A stretch of 64,000 nucleotides of DNA from Streptosporangiaceae bacterium (GTDB taxonomy: Bacteria; Actinomycetota; Actinomycetes; Streptosporangiales; Streptosporangiaceae): assembly GCA_025934375.1 (NCBI GenBank), contig JAICYD010000002.1, positions 62,001 through 126,000 on the forward strand. Reading direction: 5' to 3'. Of this stretch, positions 1 to 8,520 are shown one piece after another. Position 1 is the first letter of the stretch; every line of letters starts with the position of its first letter. Under the pieces are notes generated by a model that made no database searches, was not told where the DNA came from, and saw only the letters and a list, made by a program, of their open reading frames with translations. The position numbers and the translations under genes are program-made.

Positions 1-36
1 AGGGCGGCCAGTCGCACCTGGCGTGAAGGGAACTTG

Positions 37-1101
37 ATGAAACGCCCGACCATAGCCGATATCGCCGCGCGCGCCGGGGTGACGAAGGCAGCGGTGTCCT
101 TCGCCCTCAACGGGCAGCCCGGAGTCTCCGCCGCCACCCGCGAGCGCATCCTCGCGATCGCGGAGGAGGTCGGCTTCCAGCCCAACCGCGCCGCGAAGGC
201 GCTGACGGCGGGCCGTGTGGGGACGTTCGGCCTGATCATCGACCGCCCGGCTCGCACGATTGGCATCGAGCCGTTCTTCATGCAGCTGCTGTCCGGTATC
301 CAGGCCGACCTGACCCAGCACCACGTGACGCTGCAGTTCAGCACCGCCGAGGACTCCGCCGATGAGATCGCGCTCTACCGGCAATGGTGGGCGCAGCGCC
401 GGGTCGACGGCGTGTTCCTGGTCGACTTGCAGCGCGATGACCAGCGGATCGGCGTACTTGAGCAGTTGCGGATGCCCGCGGTGGTCATCGGGTCACCGCT
501 GGGGTCGGGGTCGCTGCCCGCTGTCTGGCAGGACGAGCGGGAGGTCGTGGAGTCGATCATCGGCCACCTGGCCGGGCTCGGCCACCGGCGCATCGCGCGC
601 GTCGGCGGCGTCCCCCACTACTGGCACACCACGTTGCGCGCGCAGGCGTTCGCCGAGATAGCCACCGAGGCCGGGCTGGCGCCCGTGCTGGTCGAGGCCG
701 ACTACAACGCCGGGCCGGGCGCGGAGGCGACCAGGGAACTGCTCAGCGGCCCCCAGCCGCCGACCGCGATCGTCTACGACAACGACGTCATGGCGGTGGC
801 CGGGCTGAGCGCCGCGCAGCGGATGGGGATCCGCGTCCCGGCGGGCCTGTCGATCGTCTCGTGGGACGACTCCGTTTTGTGTGAGATTACCCACCCGGCG
901 CTGACCGCGCTGCGGCGCGACATCGCCGAGATCGGTTCCGGGGCCGCGCGGATGCTGCGCGAGGTGGTCGACGGGCACCACCCAGCTCACGTTAAAGAAG
1001 CCACGCCGCGGCTGCTGGCCCGCGACAGCACGGGACCGGCGCCCAGCGATGACGTGCCCGGCCCGCTGCTCCGCCAGGTTTCCGCGTTACATATGTCCTG
1101 A
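37..1101 (+). CDS. LacI-family transcriptional regulator
   Basis: This is a DNA-binding repressor that senses a small ligand, usually a sugar. Residues about 4-50 form the LacI helix-turn-helix and hinge helix (TIADIAARAGVTKAAVSFAL, then PNRAAKAL). The rest is a periplasmic-binding-protein-like sensor domain of the usual length (354 aa in total). The ATG at 37 is preferred over the TTG at 34 because GAAGGG at 25-30 lies six bases upstream of it. The gene is directly upstream of, and on the same strand as, an ABC importer operon, and a perfect inverted repeat lies between them. It therefore probably represses that importer, and oligosaccharide ligands are the usual case. The ligand itself cannot be read from the sequence. 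Confidence 0.9.
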   Translation: MKRPTIADIAARAGVTKAAVSFALNGQPGVSAATRERILAIAEEVGFQPNRAAKALTAGRVGTFGLIIDRPARTIGIEPFFMQLLSGIQADLTQHHVTLQFSTAEDSADEIALYRQWWAQRRVDGVFLVDLQRDDQRIGVLEQLRMPAVVIGSPLGSGSLPAVWQDEREVVESIIGHLAGLGHRRIARVGGVPHYWHTTLRAQAFAEIATEAGLAPVLVEADYNAGPGAEATRELLSGPQPPTAIVYDNDVMAVAGLSAAQRMGIRVPAGLSIVSWDDSVLCEITHPALTALRRDIAEIGSGAARMLREVVDGHHPAHVKEATPRLLARDSTGPAPSDDVPGPLLRQVSALHMS

Positions 1102-1231
1102 GCTGCCCGTTTAGTCGGCTAGCGTGGACTCGCGCCGACCTCGGAGGCGGGCATCGGGCGGGTCGTTAATTAGCTTGAGACCTGATCGCGACGCGAGAGA
1201 TACGTAGCTTGGTCTTTACTTCGCCGCCTAA

Positions 1232-1252
1232 ACCGGTTAACACTTAACCGGT
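1232..1252. promoter_or_regulatory. Perfect 9-3-9 inverted repeat, candidate LacI operator
   Basis: ACCGGTTAA, spacer CAC, then TTAACCGGT form a perfect palindrome in the 352-bp gap between the LacI-type gene and the importer. The placement about 200 bp before the lipoprotein start fits an operator for the neighbouring regulator. I could not fix a confident -35/-10 pair near it. Confidence 0.55.
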
Positions 1253-1350
1253 ATAGCCCACCTGTTCAACGGTGACGACGAGGCGGCCGGGCAACTGACC
1301 GCGGCGACGCCGGGCCCTGAACAAACATCCCGAGCTGTGGTGGCCGTGCG

Positions 1351-1369
1351 GGCGGACGGACCGTCCGCC
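1351..1369. promoter_or_regulatory. Perfect inverted repeat in the importer 5' leader
   Basis: GGCGGACGG, one A, then CCGTCCGCC. It could be a second protein-binding site, or an RNA hairpin (7-bp stem, 5-nt loop) in the leader about 85 bases before the lipoprotein start. No T-run follows, so a terminator is unlikely. Confidence 0.4.
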
Positions 1370-1453
1370 TCGTCCGCATCGGACTTTCGCCCCTACCGGG
1401 GCGCCAGAGCGAAGGGTTACCAGAGGACTTGTGCATTGGAGGAGGAGGAGCAG

Positions 1454-3226
1454 GTGCCTACACGTAAGATGACGGGCCGATGGCGGCCCGCCAAGCTCGC
1501 GGCCATGACGGCCGCCGGCCTGCTGACGCTGGCCACGGCCGCCGCCTGCAGCAGCTCGGGAACTTCGAGCAGCGGCGGCAGCAGTCCCGCGGCCACCGGC
1601 GCATCGTCGGCCCCGGCCGGCGGCGCGATCACCTCGTTCCCGCGGAACGAGACGCTGTACACCAGCGGCACGCTGTACGGCGCGCCGTCCACGTGGAACC
1701 CCTACAACCTGGGCAACTACACGACGGGCGCCCAGGGCCTGATCTACGAGCCGCTGTTCCTGTACGACCCGTCCAAGGGCGACCTCAAGCCCTGGCTGGC
1801 GGAAAGCGGCACGTGGGACGCGGCCAACAAGGTCTACACGATCAAGGTCCGCGATAACGTCAAGTGGAGTAACGGCCAGCCGCTCACTGGCGCTGACGTC
1901 GCGTGGTCCATCAACTCGGCCTCGACCAACGCCGCCAACCCGTACAACTCCAACGCCGCGGGGGCTCAGGCCGCTGCCAGCGGAAACACCGTGACGGTGA
2001 CGTTCAAGAGCACGCCGAACTACGCCGCGTGGGACTCTTACCTGTGGAAGGCGCCGGTCGTCTCCCAGGCCGAGTTCTCCAAGGTGCCGGCCACCCAGAT
2101 CGCCACCTTTGCCGACACCAAGCCCGTCGGCACCGGTCCGATGACCCTGCTGACCTACAACGCGACTGAGACCGCGTACCAGGTCAAGCCGGACTGGTGG
2201 GGCAGCAGCGCCATGGGCCTGAACTTCAAGTTCAAGTACCTGGTCGACGTGGTCAACGGCTCTAACAACGTCGAGCTCGGCGCCCTCACCTCGGGCCAGG
2301 TCGACTGGAGCAACAACTTCCTGCCGAACATCAACCAGCTCATCAACGGCATCGGCGGGTACGGCTTCAAGACCTACTACCCGAACGCGCCGTACATGAT
2401 GCCGGCCAACACCGCGTGGCTGGAGTTCAACAACACCAAGGCCCCGTTCAACAACGTCAACTTCCGTAAGGCCATGGCCTACGCCATCGACCCGCAGCAC
2501 ATCGTCAACAACGTGTACGGCGGCCTGGTCCAGGCGGCCAACCCCACGGGCCTGCTGCCCAACCTGTCGAAGTACATCGACCAGGGCGTGGTTAGCCAGT
2601 ACGGGTTCAAGTACGACCCGGCCAAGGCCAAGTCGTTCCTGGCCCAGTCGGGCTACAAGGGCCAGCAGATCACCCTGCAGGTGCCGAACGGCTGGACCGA
2701 CTGGATGGCCGCCATCAACACCCTCGCCCAGGACCTGAAGGCCGTTGGCATCAACGTCCAGACGGTCACCCCGGAGTACCCGCAACGGACCACCAACCTG
2801 ACCACGGGTAACTACGACATGGCGATCGACAACAACGCGAACCTCGACAGCACGCCGTGGACCTACTTCCAGCGGGTCTACAACCTGCCGATCCAGTCGC
2901 AGCAGACCGCTCAGCTGAACTGGGAGCGCACCAACTCCCCGGCTGACTGGGCCCTGGTGCAGAGGGCCGGGGCCACCCCGACCAGTGACACCGCGTCCCT
3001 GAAGGCCACGTACGGCCAGCTGGAGAAGGACTTCCTCCAGCAGCTGCCGATGATCCCGGTCTGGTACAACGCGGCCTGGTTCCAGGGCAGCACCCAGCAC
3101 TGGACCAACTACCCGTCCAGCGGTACCGCCAACGATGCCATCCCGTCCCTGTGGCGCGGTTACATCGGTGCGCTGACCAGCATCTACGCGCTGGCCAACC
3201 TGTCGCCGGCCCCCAAGGCCAGCTGA
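1454..3226 (+). CDS. Extracellular solute-binding lipoprotein, family 5 (Opp/Dpp type)
   Basis: This is the substrate-capturing lipoprotein of the ABC importer encoded downstream (590 aa). The GTG at 1454 is chosen because GGAGGAGGAG (1441-1450) precedes it and because the protein then begins with a proper lipoprotein signal: basic MTGRWRPAK, a hydrophobic stretch, then ATAAAC with the lipidated Cys, followed by a Ser/Gly-rich linker. The mature part has the SBP_bac_5 pattern, including WNPYN near the start, a VKWSNGQPLTGADV segment and FRKAMAYAID. Opp-family binding proteins take up peptides, but in actinobacteria and Thermotogales many bind beta-linked oligosaccharides. The upstream LacI regulator favours a sugar. 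A long frame open on the opposite strand is a high-GC shadow. Confidence 0.9.
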   Translation: MPTRKMTGRWRPAKLAAMTAAGLLTLATAAACSSSGTSSSGGSSPAATGASSAPAGGAITSFPRNETLYTSGTLYGAPSTWNPYNLGNYTTGAQGLIYEPLFLYDPSKGDLKPWLAESGTWDAANKVYTIKVRDNVKWSNGQPLTGADVAWSINSASTNAANPYNSNAAGAQAAASGNTVTVTFKSTPNYAAWDSYLWKAPVVSQAEFSKVPATQIATFADTKPVGTGPMTLLTYNATETAYQVKPDWWGSSAMGLNFKFKYLVDVVNGSNNVELGALTSGQVDWSNNFLPNINQLINGIGGYGFKTYYPNAPYMMPANTAWLEFNNTKAPFNNVNFRKAMAYAIDPQHIVNNVYGGLVQAANPTGLLPNLSKYIDQGVVSQYGFKYDPAKAKSFLAQSGYKGQQITLQVPNGWTDWMAAINTLAQDLKAVGINVQTVTPEYPQRTTNLTTGNYDMAIDNNANLDSTPWTYFQRVYNLPIQSQQTAQLNWERTNSPADWALVQRAGATPTSDTASLKATYGQLEKDFLQQLPMIPVWYNAAWFQGSTQHWTNYPSSGTANDAIPSLWRGYIGALTSIYALANLSPAPKAS

Positions 3227-3240
3227 CACGGGGGCGCTTC

Positions 3241-3262
3241 GGCCCGGGGCCTGCCCCGGGCC
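3241..3262 (+). promoter_or_regulatory. Hairpin after the lipoprotein gene
   Basis: GGCCCGGGG, loop CCTG, then CCCCGGGCC is a perfect 9-bp stem starting 14 bases after the stop codon. Hairpins here commonly protect the binding-protein mRNA so it exceeds the permease mRNA; that role is an inference. Confidence 0.55.
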
Positions 3263-3310
3263 GGCGCTACCCCCGCTCTCGCATAACCAGCTAGCACGAC
3301 CTGTCAGCGC

Positions 3311-3351
3311 GCTGGCCTCCCGCCGGAACCCCTTCCCGGCGGGAGGCCAGC
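3311..3351 (+). terminator. Second strong hairpin before the permease gene (partial terminator or mRNA stabiliser)
   Basis: A perfect 16-bp stem (3311-3326 with 3336-3351) closes a 9-nt loop. No U-run follows, so it may attenuate or stabilise rather than fully terminate, leaving the downstream permease and ATPase genes at lower expression. Confidence 0.55.
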
Positions 3352-3391
3352 CGCCCGGACGGAGTTATACGCCGACCCCCTGGAGCACCGC

Positions 3392-4384
3392 GTGCGTCGT
3401 TTCCTGAGCAGGAAGCTGATCACCTACCTGATCGCGTTCGTCATCGGAGTGACCGTTGACTGGGGCATCCCGCGCCTGATCCCCGGTGACCCGGTGCAGG
3501 CCTACTTGTCCCAGTTCTCCCTGCAGCCGGCCGGGTACGACGCGCTGTACAAGACGATGTCAGAGGCATTCGGCACCAACGGGTCGGCCTGGGACCAGTA
3601 CATGCACTACTGGCAGAGCATCCTGACCTGGAACATGGGCGTGAGCATCGGCAACTTCCCCGCCCGGGTGACCACGCTCGTCGGGCAGGCGCTGCCGTAC
3701 ACCCTCGCGCTGCTGATCCCGGCCATCGTGTTGTCCTACATTCTCGGCAACCGGCTGGGCGCCGCCGCCGCCCGGCGCAAGGGACTCGACAACTCGGTGC
3801 TCCCGCTCGGTTACGTCTTCCAGGCGATGCCCTACCCGTGGCTCGCGCTGATCATCCCGTACCTGCTCGCGGTCGTGTGGCACGTGTTCCCGCTATCCGG
3901 CGGCTATTCCAACTCGCTGCTGCCGACCTGGTCCTGGACGTTCATCGGGTCCCTGCTCACCCACTGGTTCCTGCCGTTCCTCACGGTCTTCCTGGTCAGC
4001 CTCGGCGGCTGGGCGATCGGCATGCGCAACCTGGTGATCTACGAGCTGGAGAACGACAGCTCGCGGTACCTGCGGGCGCTGGGTGCCCGCGAGCGGGTGA
4101 TCCGCCGCTACGCTTACCGCAACGCATCGCTGCCCCAGCTGTCCGGCCTGGCGCTGCAGCTCGGCGTGGTCGTCGGCGGCAACATCGTCACCGAGATCGC
4201 GTTCCAGTACCCGGGTCTCGGCAAGCTGCTCTACACGGCCATCGGGAACAAGGACTACTTCCTGTTGCAGGGCATCTTCATCTTCATCATCATCGGCGTC
4301 CTCATCGCGAACTTCATCATCGACCTGGTCTTCATCAGCATCGATCCGAGGACCCGCCTGAGCATGCAGGGAGCGCCGGCGTGA
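3392..4384 (+). CDS. ABC importer permease, DppB/OppB type
   Basis: This is the first membrane subunit of the importer (330 aa). It has about six membrane segments, starting with a hydrophobic helix at residues 8-25 and the family-typical GDPVQAYL segment after it. A cytoplasmic EAA loop (LRALGARERVIRRYAYRNA, about residues 228-246) docks on the ATPase. The GTG start at 3392 has CTGGAG six bases upstream. The stop overlaps the next gene by four bases (GTGA), indicating translational coupling of the two permeases. Confidence 0.9.
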   Translation: MRRFLSRKLITYLIAFVIGVTVDWGIPRLIPGDPVQAYLSQFSLQPAGYDALYKTMSEAFGTNGSAWDQYMHYWQSILTWNMGVSIGNFPARVTTLVGQALPYTLALLIPAIVLSYILGNRLGAAAARRKGLDNSVLPLGYVFQAMPYPWLALIIPYLLAVVWHVFPLSGGYSNSLLPTWSWTFIGSLLTHWFLPFLTVFLVSLGGWAIGMRNLVIYELENDSSRYLRALGARERVIRRYAYRNASLPQLSGLALQLGVVVGGNIVTEIAFQYPGLGKLLYTAIGNKDYFLLQGIFIFIIIGVLIANFIIDLVFISIDPRTRLSMQGAPA

Positions 4385-5301
4385 GTCTTGCTGACACCCT
4401 CCAAGAGCCGGGCGCCCCCATCCCCGGCGCGCCGGCTACGCCCGTCGCGACGCCGCGGCCCCGGCGCAACGACTTCTTCTACTACGGGCTGCGGAACAAG
4501 AAGCTGGTCTTCGGCCTCGGGCTGGAGCTCCTGCTCGTCATCCTGGCGATCGTCGGGCCGATGATCTCACCGCACAACACCAGCGATTACTTCAAGCTGA
4601 ACGCCGGCCCCTCGGGCGGCAACTGGCTCGGCACCGACTTCCAGGGCCACGACGTGTTCGCCCAGCTCGTCAACGGACTGCGGGAGAGCTACCTGGTCGG
4701 CGCGCTCGGGGCGGTGTCCGCCGCCGTCGTCGGCATGGTGCTCGGGTTCATCGCGGGCTGGCGCGGCGGCATCCTCGACGAGATCCTGCAGCTGCTGACC
4801 AACGTCATCGTGATGATCCCCTCCCTGGTGCTGCTCGTCGTGGTCGGCGCCTACCTGAACACCCGCAGCGTGCTGTTCGAGGGCGTCTTCATCGGGCTGA
4901 CCACCTGGCCGTGGGTAGCCCGGGCGGTCCGCGCGCAGACGTTCTCGCTGCGCTCGCGCGAGTTCGTCGACCTCGCCAAGCTGTCCGGCAAGCGGCCGAC
5001 CTCGATCGTCATCCGGGATATCGCGCCCAACATGGCCTCGTATCTCTTCCTGGTGGTCATCTTGCTGTTCGGCAGCTCGATGCTGCTGGCCGCGAGCTAT
5101 GACTTCCTCGGGCTCGGGCCCAGCGGCGTGGTCTCGCTGGGCGGGATGATGCAGAACGCGAACCTCAATAGCGCGCTCTTCTTCAAAGAGTGGTGGTGGT
5201 TCTTCCCGCCCGGCCTGGTGCTGACCGCCATGGTCGCGTCGCTGCTGGTCGCGAACGTCGGCCTCGACGAGGTCTTCAACCCGAAGCTGAGGGAATCATG
5301 A
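4381..5301 (+). CDS. ABC importer permease, DppC/OppC type
   Basis: This is the second membrane subunit (306 aa). The reading frame is open far upstream, but the GTG at 4381 is the natural start because it overlaps the previous stop as GTGA and gives a normal OppC length. The protein has a Pro/Ala-rich cytoplasmic N terminus of about 35 residues, a first membrane helix (LVFGLGLELLLVILAIVG), the OppC-typical NWLGTDFQGHD sequence, and an EAA loop (EFVDLAKLSGKRPTSI). Its end overlaps the ATPase gene by four bases (ATGA). Confidence 0.9.
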   Translation: MSLADTLQEPGAPIPGAPATPVATPRPRRNDFFYYGLRNKKLVFGLGLELLLVILAIVGPMISPHNTSDYFKLNAGPSGGNWLGTDFQGHDVFAQLVNGLRESYLVGALGAVSAAVVGMVLGFIAGWRGGILDEILQLLTNVIVMIPSLVLLVVVGAYLNTRSVLFEGVFIGLTTWPWVARAVRAQTFSLRSREFVDLAKLSGKRPTSIVIRDIAPNMASYLFLVVILLFGSSMLLAASYDFLGLGPSGVVSLGGMMQNANLNSALFFKEWWWFFPPGLVLTAMVASLLVANVGLDEVFNPKLRES

Positions 5302-6332
5302 GCCTCACCGTGGAAAACCTCTCGGTGGCCTACCGCAGCCGCCGCGGTGACATCACGGCCGTCGACAACGTGAGCTTCCGCCTCGCCGACGGCGAGATCA
5401 TGGGCCTGGCGGGCGAATCCGGCAGCGGCAAGTCCACGATCGGCAACGCGCTGATCTACATGGACCCGCGCATGAAGCTGGCCGGCGGCAAGGCGCTGCT
5501 GGACGGCAAGGAACTGCCGCTCGCGGACAACGACGCGATGCGCAAGCTGCGGATGACCGAGGTGTCGCTGGTCCCGCAGTACGCGATGAGCGCACTGCCG
5601 CCGACCCGGCGGATCGGCAAGATCATCACCGACTTGCTCAGGTCCCACGGCATCAAGGACCGCGATGAGGTCCTCTCCGAGCTGCTGCGCCGGCTGGAGC
5701 TCATCGGCCTGAAGGATGAGATCCTGCGCCGGTACGCCTTCGAGCTGTCCGGCGGCATGCGACAGCGGGTCACGATCATCATGTCCTCGCTGCTCAACCC
5801 CTCCCTGCTGATCGCCGACGAGGTCACCTCGGCCCTGGATGTCTCCACCCAGCGGGCCGTGGGGGAGATGCTGATCGAGTTCCGCGACCGCGGTTACATC
5901 AAGTCCGCGATCGCCATCACCCACGACCTGTCGATCCTGGCGCAGATCGCCGACAGCATCACGATCATGTACGCGGGCCGGCTGGCGGAGAAGGCCAGCA
6001 CCGCCGCGATCACCGAGGCGCCGCTGCACCCCTACACCCAGGCCCTGATCGCCTCGCTGCCCGAGGTCGGCGTGCGGCATGAGGACACCACGCTGACCGG
6101 CATCCCCGGCCGGCCGCCGTCACTGGTCAACCCGCCATCGGGGTGCCGCTTCCGGGAACGCTGCCCGTTCGCGTTCGACAAGTGCACCGAGACGCCTCCC
6201 TTCGCGGAGATCCGGCCCGGGCACCAGGTGGCCTGCTGGAAGGTCAGCCAGGAGCATGGCGGCGGTACCCGGGTCACGGTGCCAGCCGGCGCCATCGCCG
6301 ACGGCGCTAGCACGGAGGGCACAGGCGAGTGA
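5298..6332 (+). CDS. ABC importer ATP-binding protein, DppD/OppD type
   Basis: This is the first nucleotide-binding subunit (344 aa). Walker A is GESGSGKST at residues 39-47, the signature is LSGGMRQR, and Walker B is LLIADEV followed by a canonical SALDVST D-loop. The C terminus carries the oligopeptide-transporter Cys domain (GIPGRPPSLVNPPSGC, then RERCPF and KC), which in OppD/DppD proteins can coordinate an iron-sulfur cluster. The ATG at 5298 overlaps the permease stop; an upstream extension of the frame is not needed. Confidence 0.92.
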   Translation: MSLTVENLSVAYRSRRGDITAVDNVSFRLADGEIMGLAGESGSGKSTIGNALIYMDPRMKLAGGKALLDGKELPLADNDAMRKLRMTEVSLVPQYAMSALPPTRRIGKIITDLLRSHGIKDRDEVLSELLRRLELIGLKDEILRRYAFELSGGMRQRVTIIMSSLLNPSLLIADEVTSALDVSTQRAVGEMLIEFRDRGYIKSAIAITHDLSILAQIADSITIMYAGRLAEKASTAAITEAPLHPYTQALIASLPEVGVRHEDTTLTGIPGRPPSLVNPPSGCRFRERCPFAFDKCTETPPFAEIRPGHQVACWKVSQEHGGGTRVTVPAGAIADGASTEGTGE

Positions 6333-7390
6333 GCACCCTGAAGATCGACCAGGTCTCCAAGCTGTTCCGGTCCACCAGCCGGGGCGGCGGCCTGACGGCG
6401 GCCCTGCGCAAGGTCAGCTTCGACATTCCCCAGGGCGAGGTCATCACGCTGATCGGGGAGAGCGGCAGCGGCAAGTCCACGCTCGGCAAGATCATCCTGC
6501 GCCTGGTCCAGCCGACGAGCGGCTCCGTCACCCTCGACGGCAAGGACATCGCCAAGCACCCGCAACGCGCCTACTACCAGTACGTACAGGGCGTCTTCCA
6601 GGACCCGTTCAGTTCCTATAACCCGATCTACCAGGCCGATCGGGTCTTTGAGCTGGTCCGGGGCACCTACTTCCCGAGGATGTCCGCCGCCGAATGGGAC
6701 GCCAAGCTGGAGGGCGTGCTCGACGCCGTGGCGCTCAACCCCGCTGACGTGCTCGGCAAGTACCCGCACCAGCTGTCCGGCGGCCAGCAGCAGCGGCTGC
6801 TCATCGCCCGCGCCCTGCTGCTCGACGTCAAGTTCCTGGTGGCCGACGAGATCATCAGCATGCTCGACGCCTCCACCCGGGTCGACATCCTCAACCTGCT
6901 CGTCAAGCTCAAGCGGCAGGGCCTGGCGATCTTGTTCGTCACCCACGACCTGTCGCTGGGCAACTACGTCAGCGACCGGACGATCATCCTCCGGCACGGC
7001 GCGATCGTGGAGATGGGCGCGACGCCGAAGGTCTTCGGCAACCCGCAGCACGACTACACCAAGATGCTGCTAACGGCCGTCCCCGAACTGCACAAGAAGT
7101 GGAAGCACAGCCCGCTCGGCCCGGTCACCGCCGCCGGCGATGCCGTCGTCGCCGTGGACTCCGCGCTGGCCACCGACGTGATCAGCGCCAATGGGAGCGG
7201 TGCGGTGGCGACCGCGGTCGCCCACGCCACCCTGCTGGATGAGCTCAGCCATGCCGAGGCCGTGGTCAAGCGCGACCTGCGGGCGGTCTTCAGCCGCGAG
7301 GGCCGCGGGTCCACCGTGGTCTCCTCCCTCCTCGAGCCGCCCCGGCTGGTCGAGTTCGAACCGGACCACCTGGTCGCCGAGCCCGAGTAA
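6329..7390 (+). CDS. ABC importer ATP-binding protein, DppF/OppF type with long C-terminal tail
   Basis: This is the second nucleotide-binding subunit (353 aa). Walker A is GESGSGKST at residues 43-51, the Q-loop is QGVFQDPFSSYNP, and the signature is LSGGQQQR. The segment after Walker B reads ADEIISMLDAST instead of the usual SALDVS. In place of the Cys-containing OppF tail there are about 95 Ala/Val-rich residues with no motif I recognise. The GTG start overlaps the previous stop (GTGA), so all four membrane and ATPase genes are coupled. The operon ends before tRNA-Gln. Confidence 0.9.
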   Translation: MSTLKIDQVSKLFRSTSRGGGLTAALRKVSFDIPQGEVITLIGESGSGKSTLGKIILRLVQPTSGSVTLDGKDIAKHPQRAYYQYVQGVFQDPFSSYNPIYQADRVFELVRGTYFPRMSAAEWDAKLEGVLDAVALNPADVLGKYPHQLSGGQQQRLLIARALLLDVKFLVADEIISMLDASTRVDILNLLVKLKRQGLAILFVTHDLSLGNYVSDRTIILRHGAIVEMGATPKVFGNPQHDYTKMLLTAVPELHKKWKHSPLGPVTAAGDAVVAVDSALATDVISANGSGAVATAVAHATLLDELSHAEAVVKRDLRAVFSREGRGSTVVSSLLEPPRLVEFEPDHLVAEPE

Positions 7391-7418
7391 GGCGGGGTTA
7401 CCGGCTAGCGAGTTTGCG

Positions 7419-7448
7419 TTGGCTGCACGGTTCCGCGTCCGGTAGACT
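7419..7448 (+). promoter_or_regulatory. Promoter of tRNA-Gln
   Basis: A -35 TTGGCT and a -10 TAGACT are 18 bases apart, ending 38 bases before the tRNA 5' end. Confidence 0.6.
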
Positions 7449-7486
7449 GCGTGAGCGCGGCCGATAAAGCCGCGACTGCTAGCCCT

Positions 7487-7561
7487 TGGGGTATGGGGTA
7501 ATTGGCAGCCCGACAGGTTCTGGCCCTGTTAGTCTAGGTTCGAGTCCTGGTACCCCAGCCA
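7487..7561 (+). tRNA. tRNA-Gln (anticodon CTG)
   Basis: The sequence folds as a cloverleaf. The acceptor TGGGGTA pairs with TACCCCA, the anticodon arm ACAGG/CCTGT closes the loop TTCTGGC (anticodon CTG, reading CAG), and the T-arm loop contains TTCGAGT. The discriminator is G and the CCA end is encoded. Confidence 0.95.
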
Positions 7562-7570
7562 AAAGCAGCA

Positions 7571-7610
7571 CGCCAGAACCCTGCCTCACGAGTGAGGCAG
7601 GGTTCTGGCG
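7571..7610 (+). terminator. Terminator of tRNA-Gln
   Basis: A perfect 19-bp stem (7571-7589 with 7592-7610) starts 10 bases after the tRNA and is followed by TTCT. The stem contains GGGTTCTGG, resembling the tRNA anticodon arm, which I regard as coincidence. Confidence 0.8.
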
Positions 7611-7745
7611 TTCTAGGGGCAGTGGGCCGTGGAGCCTCTCGATGCGCGGCCGTGGGAGGGCGTCAGCGCCCGCCAGCAGGCCGCTCAAGCTTCGCGCGCG
7701 GTTGGTGGATACACCCTCATCTTCTCCGTCGTCTGGGCCGTCTGA

Positions 7746-8153
7746 GGCCGTTTCGTCGAAGGCGAGCCGAGCCTCGACCGTGAGCAGCTCCGTCCGCGGT
7801 TCCGTGCGTCCGCTCGCATACACGAGCCTTGGTCCGCGAGTGGGATTGGCGAACTGGGTGACGTGACCGAACTGCTGGTGGCGGAACGCATGACCAATGC
7901 CCTCACCACGACGTCCAAGCGCCTCCTCAACACGTCGATCTGCTGGCGCTTGTCGAGCGACCGCGTGGCCGTCCTCAATGAAGTCTGGAATGCCGACCCC
8001 ACCCCGCCGCCCGCTCCGACTGCTGGGCCACCAGCGCTGCATGCCATAAACGGCCGGGGTCTCTTCATCGTTGACACCTTGAGCGCCCATTGGAGTTGGT
8101 ATGCCGTGCCCACCGTGCGCGGCAAAGTCGTCTGGGCCGAGGTTGGCTCATGA
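7746..8153 (+). pseudogene. Decayed RsbW-like (HATPase_c_2) anti-sigma/ATP-binding protein
   Basis: The frame contains the two landmarks of actinobacterial RsbW-like ATP-binding proteins: an N-box-like TELLVAERMTNAL and the C-terminal GRGLFIVDTLSAHWSWY with GKVVWAEV. The N-box Asn is kept. The part upstream of the N-box resembles the family (for example GIGELGD), but it begins after a stop at 7743-7745 and has no ATG, GTG or TTG start until a GTG at 7863, which lies inside the domain. The first 40-50 residues of a normal protein are therefore missing. A short product of 96 aa from 7863 could still be made. Its stop overlaps the next gene (ATGA), the arrangement seen for intact family members. 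Confidence 0.6.
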
Positions 8154-8485
8154 GCGCCCCTGCCCCACATCGCGCCGCGCGTATGGACCTGGACGGGTAC
8201 GTCGACCAGGTCGTCCGTAAACAGCAGTTCCTCGCTGACAATCCCGACGTCGCCATCTCTGCTAACCCTGAGGTTCCACCTTGGGAGTATTGGCAGGGTC
8301 AGGTGGCTGGCTCTGAGGCCGCCACTTCGAGCGAACTCGGTCACCTTCTCAACAAGCTGACTGACCAAGTTGCCATCCGCGACGCTCAGGCCGACTGGCC
8401 GAACTGGACGTTTACCCGGCACGATCTCCGGTTCGCAGGCCTAGCAGACCAACGGCCCCGAGTTGCTCGTTGCCCGCACGGTTGA
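8150..8485 (+). CDS. Small conserved hypothetical protein, partner of the RsbW-like gene
   Basis: This 111-aa protein starts at an ATG overlapping the stop of the decayed ATPase gene. The segment DGYVDQVVRKQQFLADNPDVAI followed later by LGHLLNKLTDQV resembles small proteins that commonly follow RsbW-like ATPase genes in streptomycetes. The last 25 residues (from about AGLADQRP) look unlike the rest and may come from decay of the 3' end. No function is known to me. Confidence 0.5.
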   Translation: MSAPAPHRAARMDLDGYVDQVVRKQQFLADNPDVAISANPEVPPWEYWQGQVAGSEAATSSELGHLLNKLTDQVAIRDAQADWPNWTFTRHDLRFAGLADQRPRVARCPHG

Positions 8486-8520
8486 GCAGGTTGAGGCGAG
8501 GATTGGGCAATGGGACCGGA

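Noticed and set aside
1244..3229. A 661-codon frame on the strand opposite the solute-binding lipoprotein gene
   Set aside because: It is a shadow of a high-GC gene: Arg/Gly/Val-rich with no domain, and the plus-strand gene has a ribosome site, signal peptide and family motifs.
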